From contig CAMYVI010000057.1 in NCBI GenBank assembly GCA_947302185.1, positions 1-11,845 on the forward strand: a stretch of DNA of 11,845 nucleotides. The letters run 5' to 3'. A program made the position numbers and the translations under genes. Of this stretch, positions 7,117-11,845 are shown in pieces (position 1 is the first letter of the stretch; every line of letters starts with the position of its first letter). This stretch comes from an uncultured Lachnospiraceae bacterium. Lineage in GTDB: Bacteria; Bacillota_A; Clostridia; Lachnospirales; Lachnospiraceae. A model generated the notes under the pieces. That model made no database searches. It was not told the DNA's origin and saw only the letters and a program-made list of their open reading frames with translations.

Positions 7117-8826
7117 TCATTTCACTCTCATCTCCGTCCACCTGCACCGGTTGACTGCCGCACGGATCTCCCCGATTCTCGGCATCGCAAGATTTCCCGG
7201 AACGTCACGGCCGCCGTTAAGAAATTCAAAACCCCTCTCTTCGAGCTGCTTCTCCAGAATTCCCATGCACTCGTTCAGACTTTTCCTTCCGTCAAATACC
7301 TCGTTATGGAGATAAATGATAAATTTTGCGATGGCGGCTGTCTGCTCAGAATCCGCGATCTGTTCGAGATAGCGGATATCCACCGTCTCGTGATTTACCG
7401 TGAATGCGTCTTTACCCAATACCTTCATTTTCACACGGTCACCGCAGACGCGGGAGTTCTTTAACGGGATCCGTACATCCCTGACCGCCTCCATTCGGCT
7501 CATAGCGGGCTTTTCCCTGATATACCCGGATGCTATCTTTCGGACTTCCGCTGTCATATCAATCGGAACATAGCTGTCCATCCTGATAATTGTATCCGCT
7601 GTGTGAAAAAAATCCCCCTGACTTCCGGCGACCAGCACCATGGAGACTCCGAGATCCTCATAGATGCTTCGCATTTTCTCAAGAAACGGCGTAATAGGTT
7701 CCCGGTCACGGCTGACGACCATCTGCATGAGTGCGTCCCTGACCATGAAATTCGTCGCGCAGGTATCTTCGTCGATGAGGAGGAGACGTGATCCTTGCGT
7801 GAGAGCTTCGATGACATTGGCAGCTTCCGATGTACTTCCGCTCGCGTCCTCGGTAAAGAAAGCTTTCGTATCCTTCTTATTCGGCAAGTTGCTGATGAAC
7901 ATGGAAATATCCGTCCCCCTGACGCTGCGGCCGTCTTCCGCTCTGATCTTGAAAGCGGTGGAATCCGTGATGACATATTCCCGTCCGTCACCCTTTATAT
8001 GATTGTAGACGCCTGACTCAAGCGCTTTGAGGAGTGTCGACTTGCCATGATAACCTCCTCCGATAATCAGCGTCACGCCTTTTCGTATGCCCATGCCGGT
8101 GATTCTTTTTCCGCCGGGCAGAGGAATTGTCACCATCTGAGATTCCGGGGATTTGAAAACGACCGCATCCCGCATCGGCCGTGCCGATACGCCGCTCTCC
8201 CTGGGAAGCACTGAACCGTCCGCGACAAAAGCGGCAAGATCCATCTTGTCCAGACTGTCGCGAATGCATTTCTGATTATCGGCAAGCTCCAGCCTTTCTT
8301 TTATATAAGCCGGCCTGTACGCTTTGCAGACAAGTGTCTTCTTTACGATATCCGGCAGATAATCGAACAGGATCCGGATGAGCTCACCGCTCCGGATGCT
8401 TCTGCCGGCGGCGGGAAATCCCACTTCGAAGCGGACAAGTACCTGCCCGTCCCTTTCGCGGATCACGAGGGCGCTCCGTTCCAGAATTTCCTGACCGGGC
8501 CTTGAACAGGCGATAAGTCCGCTCTTCCCGGAACCGGCGTGAATTCTCCCACCCTCGTTGAGAGCTCTGCCAAAGCTTCTGAGCAGAAGATCGGCGAGGG
8601 CAATTCTCCTGTGTTTTTCACGATAGTACTCTTCCGGGAATGATGCCTCCCCTGCGTCAACGCTTATGCTGAGTTTGGACGGAGCGGCGAACGGGTCTCC
8701 CTGCACATGCTCAATGTGCAGAACATATCCGTCAAAGCGGTAGATGCCGCGGGTCTCCTTGTAAGCGGGGTAGCTCCTGCGGTCTATTTCCGTGAGAAGG
8801 TTTCGCAATTGAGCGGCTGTTTTCAT
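7117..8826 (-). CDS. ABC-class P-loop ATPase (PF09818-type)
   Basis: The 569-residue protein fits the predicted ABC-class ATPase family (PF09818, COG3044). An N-terminal domain (about 1-160) includes GSGKSG (98-103) and a GQEILERSA stretch, then VGFPAAGRSI (135-144). The nucleotide-binding core has Walker A GGGYHGKST (256-264), a signature-like ASGSTSEAAN (328-337), Walker B LLLIDEDTCATNFM (348-361) and a switch-like VLVAGSQGDFF (397-407). There are no membrane segments, so it is cytosolic and not a classical transporter subunit. The known eukaryotic relative MRB1590 binds RNA in trypanosome RNA editing. The bacterial role is undefined, so a nucleic-acid role is only inference. GGGAGG lies about 11 nt before the ATG, a slightly long spacing, but no other start nearby is better. 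It is divergent from the LacI-type regulator across a 242-bp region holding a palindrome and a REP-like hairpin. Confidence 0.88.
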   Translation of the reverse strand: MKTAAQLRNLLTEIDRRSYPAYKETRGIYRFDGYVLHIEHVQGDPFAAPSKLSISVDAGEASFPEEYYREKHRRIALADLLLRSFGRALNEGGRIHAGSGKSGLIACSRPGQEILERSALVIRERDGQVLVRFEVGFPAAGRSIRSGELIRILFDYLPDIVKKTLVCKAYRPAYIKERLELADNQKCIRDSLDKMDLAAFVADGSVLPRESGVSARPMRDAVVFKSPESQMVTIPLPGGKRITGMGIRKGVTLIIGGGYHGKSTLLKALESGVYNHIKGDGREYVITDSTAFKIRAEDGRSVRGTDISMFISNLPNKKDTKAFFTEDASGSTSEAANVIEALTQGSRLLLIDEDTCATNFMVRDALMQMVVSRDREPITPFLEKMRSIYEDLGVSMVLVAGSQGDFFHTADTIIRMDSYVPIDMTAEVRKIASGYIREKPAMSRMEAVRDVRIPLKNSRVCGDRVKMKVLGKDAFTVNHETVDIRYLEQIADSEQTAAIAKFIIYLHNEVFDGRKSLNECMGILEKQLEERGFEFLNGGRDVPGNLAMPRIGEIRAAVNRCRWTEMRVK

Positions 8827-8878
8827 TGAATGTGATTCCTCCCATATAGTTTTTGCAAGTATCGCAGACTGATGACCT

Positions 8879-8917
8879 GTCGGGGACGGTTCTTAACGAC
8901 TAAGAACCGTCCCCGAC
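8879..8917. repeat. REP-like perfect hairpin with GGGGACGG core
   Basis: GTCGGGGACGGTTCTTA (8879-8895) and its exact reverse complement (8901-8917) enclose a 5-nt loop ACGAC, a perfect 17-bp stem. The GGGGACGGTTCT/AGAACCGTCCCC core resembles repeats I recall as common in Clostridia and other Bacillota and tied to REP-associated tyrosine transposases. That link is from memory and unverified. No transposase gene is in the window. There is no U tract, and it sits upstream of both flanking genes, so it is not a normal terminator. Confidence 0.8.
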
Positions 8918-8932
8918 GGGCGTCCCGACGGG
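8912..8932. repeat. Tandem 9-bp repeat CCCGACGGG
   Basis: CCCGACGGG occurs at 8912-8920 and again at 8924-8932, separated by CGT. The first copy overlaps the right arm of the REP-like hairpin, so the block may be the flank of the same repeated element. Confidence 0.6.
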
Positions 8933-8937
8933 TGGTA

Positions 8938-8966
8938 TTGATTTTATGCAAAATTTTGCATAATAT
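8938..8966 (+). promoter_or_regulatory. Candidate promoter of the LacI-type regulator
   Basis: TTGATT (8938-8943) lies 17 bp from TAATAT (8961-8966). CATAAT at 8959-8964 is an alternative -10 with a 15-bp gap. The spacer is almost exactly the 20-bp palindrome, which would suit repression. Each box matches consensus at only 4 of 6 positions, so this is a moderate prediction. It gives a leader of about 95 nt that includes repeat copy 4. Confidence 0.45.
8944..8963. promoter_or_regulatory. Perfect 20-bp palindrome, candidate operator
   Basis: TTATGCAAAATTTTGCATAA is a perfect dyad about 105 bp upstream of the LacI-type gene and about 118 bp upstream of the divergent ATPase gene. Its length and symmetry suit a dimeric HTH regulator. 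The central step is AT, not the CG common in LacI-family operators, so the cognate protein is not certain. Autoregulation by the adjacent regulator is the simplest inference. I saw no second copy near the GH94 unit. Confidence 0.55.
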
Positions 8967-9028
8967 ATTGTTTACAGGAGTGCGTAAGCACATAACAATC
9001 CGTAATCCACTTTTGGTGTCTTAATCGC

Positions 9029-9050
9029 GTCACGAGTATTGCGCGATGAA
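9029..9050 (+). repeat. Short intergenic repeat, copy 4
   Basis: GTCACGAGTATTGCGCGATG followed by AA, used here as the reference copy. It ends 6 nt before the AGGAG ribosome binding site of the LacI-type gene and so lies in its mRNA leader. The ATG within it (9046) opens an 11-codon frame that overlaps the regulator start out of frame, without a ribosome binding site of its own. Confidence 0.85.
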
Positions 9051-9068
9051 GAATAAAAGGAGACTCAT

Positions 9069-10064
9069 ATGGCAACATTAAAAGACGTGGCTAAACTGGC
9101 CCACTGCGACATCAGCACAGTGTCGCGCGCTCTGAACAACTCGGCTCCGGTCCATCCGGAAACGCGGGCAAGAATCATGGCCGCAGTCAAGGAACTCGGC
9201 TATAAGCCGAATATGATAGCAAAAAGTCTGAAGATGGGAAAAAGAAATCTGATAGCATTCATCTCCCCGACGATCCGCCTGAATATTTTTTCCGACCTTT
9301 CGGTAGAAATCCAGCGGGAAGCGGAGAAAATGGGCTATCAGACTCTCATCATCAACACCAAGGCTGACGCCGTCATAGAGTCAAAATGCCTTACAGATCT
9401 CAGAGGCATGGTCGATGGGATCATCATCGCATCGACAGGCCAGAACAACCGGCTTATCAGAGATATCACGGGCGACGGTGTCGCAGTTGTTCAGCTCATC
9501 CGCAAGCAGGATGAAAAAATCTCGAGTGTTATATCGAACTATTATGACGCTGCCAAAGAAGCTGTCCGCTTTCTGCATAAGAAAGGCTGCCGTCACATCG
9601 GGATGCTGCACGGAAATGAAAATGTAAAGCCTTTTGAAGAACGGTTGAAAGGGTACAGGAAAATCACACGCGAACTGCACTTGCCGGAGATTATTGCCGG
9701 AACCAAAGCTTTCACCGTACCCGGATTTCACGACGGACTGAACGGGGTAAAACAGCTCCTGGAGATGGATCCGGAGCTGGACGCAGTTCTGGCCTCAACA
9801 GATCTTCAGGGACTGGGGGCATTGCGTGCACTTAAAGAGCTATGCATCCCTTGCCCGGAGCAGATAAAAATAATATCGCTGACCGGCTTTTCCCTCGGAC
9901 CGATGTTGGAGACCGCCATGACCTCCATGGAGGTCCCTTCTCCGGAGATGGGACGCGCGGCGCTTCGTCTGCTCATAGATCAGATTGAAGCCGGAGACAA
10001 AAGAAAGCCGTCTCTCCAACATATTGTATTCAATGCGACACTGACGGAAAGGGAGACAACATAA
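9069..10064 (+). CDS. LacI/GalR-family transcriptional regulator
   Basis: The 331-residue protein has the standard LacI-family length and order. An N-terminal helix-turn-helix (about 3-23, TLKDVAKLAHCDISTVSRAL) is followed by the hinge region YKPNMIAKSLKMGK (45-58) and then a periplasmic-binding-protein-like sugar-sensing domain starting at LIAFISPTIR (61-70). The start is fixed by AGGAG about 7 nt before the ATG. It is divergent from the ABC-class ATPase and converges with the PP2C phosphatase. The upstream palindrome suggests autoregulation. The effector cannot be told from sequence. A link to beta-glucoside use through the GH94 gene about 2.7 kb away is possible but unsupported by any shared operator. 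Confidence 0.92.
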   Translation: MATLKDVAKLAHCDISTVSRALNNSAPVHPETRARIMAAVKELGYKPNMIAKSLKMGKRNLIAFISPTIRLNIFSDLSVEIQREAEKMGYQTLIINTKADAVIESKCLTDLRGMVDGIIIASTGQNNRLIRDITGDGVAVVQLIRKQDEKISSVISNYYDAAKEAVRFLHKKGCRHIGMLHGNENVKPFEERLKGYRKITRELHLPEIIAGTKAFTVPGFHDGLNGVKQLLEMDPELDAVLASTDLQGLGALRALKELCIPCPEQIKIISLTGFSLGPMLETAMTSMEVPSPEMGRAALRLLIDQIEAGDKRKPSLQHIVFNATLTERETT

Positions 10065-11696
10065 TTATGAATGCGACGGAAGATATTCAAAGCACAGCAT
10101 CGTCAGGTCGTCGAACTGCGGTGCCTCCCCCGCGTGCTCATCTACCGCTTTGTGAATTCCGTCAAGTATCTCAGCAGGCGTCTTTTCTCTCTCGCTGTTC
10201 AAAGTGTCAATCATTTTGCCGAGTGTAAACATATGATTGTCTACATCCATCGCCTCGGGGACACCGTCAGTGTAAATGAACAGCTTATCTCCTCTGCCGA
10301 GCTGAATTTCAAAATCCCTGTACCGGGCTCCGGACATTGCCCCGGCCGGAATCCCGTGTTTCGTCTTATACAGTTCAAACTCACCTCCGCTTCGATACAC
10401 AGCAGCGTCCTCATGTCCCGCATTTGCGGCAATTACTCTGCCGGTAGGAAGCTCGATAATACCCAGCCACAAGGTGACGAACATATCCATCTCATTTTGT
10501 TCACAGATACTGTTATTGACATGATAGAGGATTTCCGCAGGCGTTCCTCCGATATTAATGCGCTCGGTCAGAATGATGTTGCTCATCATCATGAACAGGG
10601 CACCCGGAATCCCCTTACCGGAGACGTCACCGATCAGAATAACAAGATGATCATCGTCAAGAAGGAAGAAGTTGTAAAAATCTCCCCCTACTCCCTTGGC
10701 AGGCGTCATGCTTGCATAGATATCAAAATCCGTTCTGTCGGGGAAAGCAGGAAACTCATTGGGTATTGCATTTTCCTGTATCGAACCGGCCAGAGAAATT
10801 TCAGCGTGAATTCTCTCTTTCTCCGCCGTCGCCGCAGTCAGATTCTGAATATACTGGTCCATGTCCGCTTCCATCTTGTCAATGGACAGCGCAAGATTTG
10901 AAATCTCATTATACGGACTGATGGAGCCGAGCGCCTCACCGACAGTATTCTCACGTGCAAACCGCATCGCCTCATCGGAAACCTTCCTGACCGGCGCAAC
11001 AAACTGGTTCCTGATAATAGTTGAGATTATATATGCCAGCAAGACGGACAGAATCATTACTGCAGCTCCGACTGTGATCAGATACGGGCGCAGTATCGCA
11101 TTTAACTCATTAATCGGTCTCTGTACACAGAGGATAGCTGTGACTTCTCCCGAGCTTTTCTTCACAGGGACCATCATGGTAATGTGCGGATGATAGGTTT
11201 CAGTTCCCTGAAACCGGTAAACTATCTCATGGCTCGATTCTTCCTCGAACATAGCCTTGTATTTCAGCCGGTATTCTTCATTGGTCGTTTCACGCCTGTG
11301 TCCGATTTCCCATGGCTTGTAAGTTGAATCGTCCACCGTATTGTCGACAGCATTAAAAACAGAGACAAAGCTGTTGTAATCACTTGTATCGGGCTTGATA
11401 ACATAAATCAGGGAAACATGTATGCGCTTGCAATATCTGTCAAGAAATCCTTTCGTTCTGAGATAATCATCCATCTCACGTCCGGCAAGATATTCATCTA
11501 TGTTATCGCCGTTCACCAGGGCGGTCGCCGTGTCGGCAATATGGTAAGTGGTTTCATCGTATACGTTTTTAAAAGTGTTCGTAAAAACAATGTTACCTAT
11601 TACGCTGACGACAACGCCGAATGTCAAAAGCGATATGACAATAGTACCGACTATTCCTGCCGCCATATTTGTTTTAAATCTCTGCACTATATTCAT
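10065..11696 (-). CDS. Membrane sensor with HAMP and PP2C/SpoIIE (RsbU-type) serine phosphatase domain
   Basis: The 543-residue protein starts at the ATG at 11696, preceded by AGAGAGGA about 5 nt upstream. A TTG at 11741 would add 15 residues but lacks a ribosome binding site. TM1 is at about 11-38, an extracellular sensor region at 39-204, TM2 at about 205-228, a HAMP-like linker at 230-285 and a PP2C/SpoIIE domain at about 300-538. Metal-site motifs are intact: GGDFYN (337-342, D339), GDVSGKG (356-362, D357), TDGVPEA (476-482, D477) and FDDLT (528-532). Relatives dephosphorylate anti-sigma-factor antagonists (STAS proteins) in partner-switching pathways, so an extracellular cue may control a sigma factor or another switch. 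No STAS protein or kinase is in the window. Its stop codon directly abuts that of the converging LacI-type gene. Confidence 0.92.
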   Translation of the reverse strand: MNIVQRFKTNMAAGIVGTIVISLLTFGVVVSVIGNIVFTNTFKNVYDETTYHIADTATALVNGDNIDEYLAGREMDDYLRTKGFLDRYCKRIHVSLIYVIKPDTSDYNSFVSVFNAVDNTVDDSTYKPWEIGHRRETTNEEYRLKYKAMFEEESSHEIVYRFQGTETYHPHITMMVPVKKSSGEVTAILCVQRPINELNAILRPYLITVGAAVMILSVLLAYIISTIIRNQFVAPVRKVSDEAMRFARENTVGEALGSISPYNEISNLALSIDKMEADMDQYIQNLTAATAEKERIHAEISLAGSIQENAIPNEFPAFPDRTDFDIYASMTPAKGVGGDFYNFFLLDDDHLVILIGDVSGKGIPGALFMMMSNIILTERINIGGTPAEILYHVNNSICEQNEMDMFVTLWLGIIELPTGRVIAANAGHEDAAVYRSGGEFELYKTKHGIPAGAMSGARYRDFEIQLGRGDKLFIYTDGVPEAMDVDNHMFTLGKMIDTLNSEREKTPAEILDGIHKAVDEHAGEAPQFDDLTMLCFEYLPSHS

Positions 11697-11747
11697 AAAA
11701 TCCTCTCTGAACCGGACTATTTCCTCATCTTTTGCAGACAATACGAT

Positions 11748-11778
11748 ATTACATTCATTTCATGAAAAAAGCTGTAAA
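11748..11778 (-). promoter_or_regulatory. Weak candidate promoter of the PP2C phosphatase gene
   Basis: Read on the - strand, TTTACA (11778-11773) is followed 19 bp later by TGTAAT (11753-11748). Both boxes match consensus at 5 of 6 positions, but the spacing is longer than optimal. The leader to the ATG at 11696 would be about 45 nt. Upstream, to 11845, is AT-rich sequence in which I see no gene. Confidence 0.3.
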
Positions 11779-11845
11779 GTCTGCTTCACAGAACATCGCT
11801 TTGCTATACTATCTTTTCTTCCTGATATCTTATCACAAGGAAAAT

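Noticed and set aside
7001..7315. + strand reading frame with a lysine-rich start (MIKKRISKLC) and an upstream TATAAT
   Set aside because: It runs about 200 bp into the antisense of the ABC-class ATPase gene, has no ribosome binding site and shows no recognisable domain.
4038..8494. CCAGAATTTCCT present near both 4038 and 8482
   Set aside because: A 12-base match inside two unrelated coding regions, most likely chance.

Overview
The window reads like a chromosomal stretch from a low-to-medium GC Gram-positive anaerobe of the Bacillota. Clostridia, perhaps Lachnospiraceae, is the best guess. The clues are AGGAGG-type ribosome binding sites, sigma-A-like promoters, a GH94 cellobiose phosphorylase, a PP2C/SpoIIE-type phosphatase and a GGGGACGG-core REP hairpin. 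This placement is inference from gene content, not a database match. There are seven protein-coding genes and no rRNA, tRNA, CRISPR array or transposase gene.

Left part (1-3930, + strand): two neighbouring genes encode large membrane-anchored proteins with related soluble parts. The first (231-2117) has three or four N-terminal hydrophobic segments, two Rossmann-like (TrkA-N/RCK-type) regions and a C-terminal RyR-like module. The second (2234-3871) is a two-helix K+ channel with a textbook TVGYGD selectivity filter, again with two RCK-like regions and a clear C-terminal RyR domain. Direct copies of a short repeat (core GTCACGAGTATTGCGCGATG) lie before, between and after them. This pair looks like a ligand-gated ion-conductance module and is the most interesting item here.

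Middle part (3930-8826, - strand): a bidirectional terminator hairpin separates the channel pair from a converging unit. In that unit a small ABM-fold protein (putative quinol monooxygenase type) lies 34 bp upstream of a GH94 phosphorylase, probably cellobiose phosphorylase. Further upstream on the same strand, after a 331-bp gap, is an ABC-class P-loop ATPase of the PF09818 type.

Right part (8827-11845): the 242-bp intergenic region between the ATPase and a divergent LacI-family regulator holds a perfect 17-bp-stem REP-like hairpin, a tandem 9-bp repeat, a perfect 20-bp palindrome placed like an operator, and a fourth copy of the short repeat just ahead of the regulator's ribosome binding site. 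The regulator converges on a membrane-bound sensor/PP2C phosphatase gene, and the two stop codons are immediately adjacent. Links between the sugar phosphorylase and the LacI regulator, or between the phosphatase and anything else in the window, are possible but not shown by the sequence.
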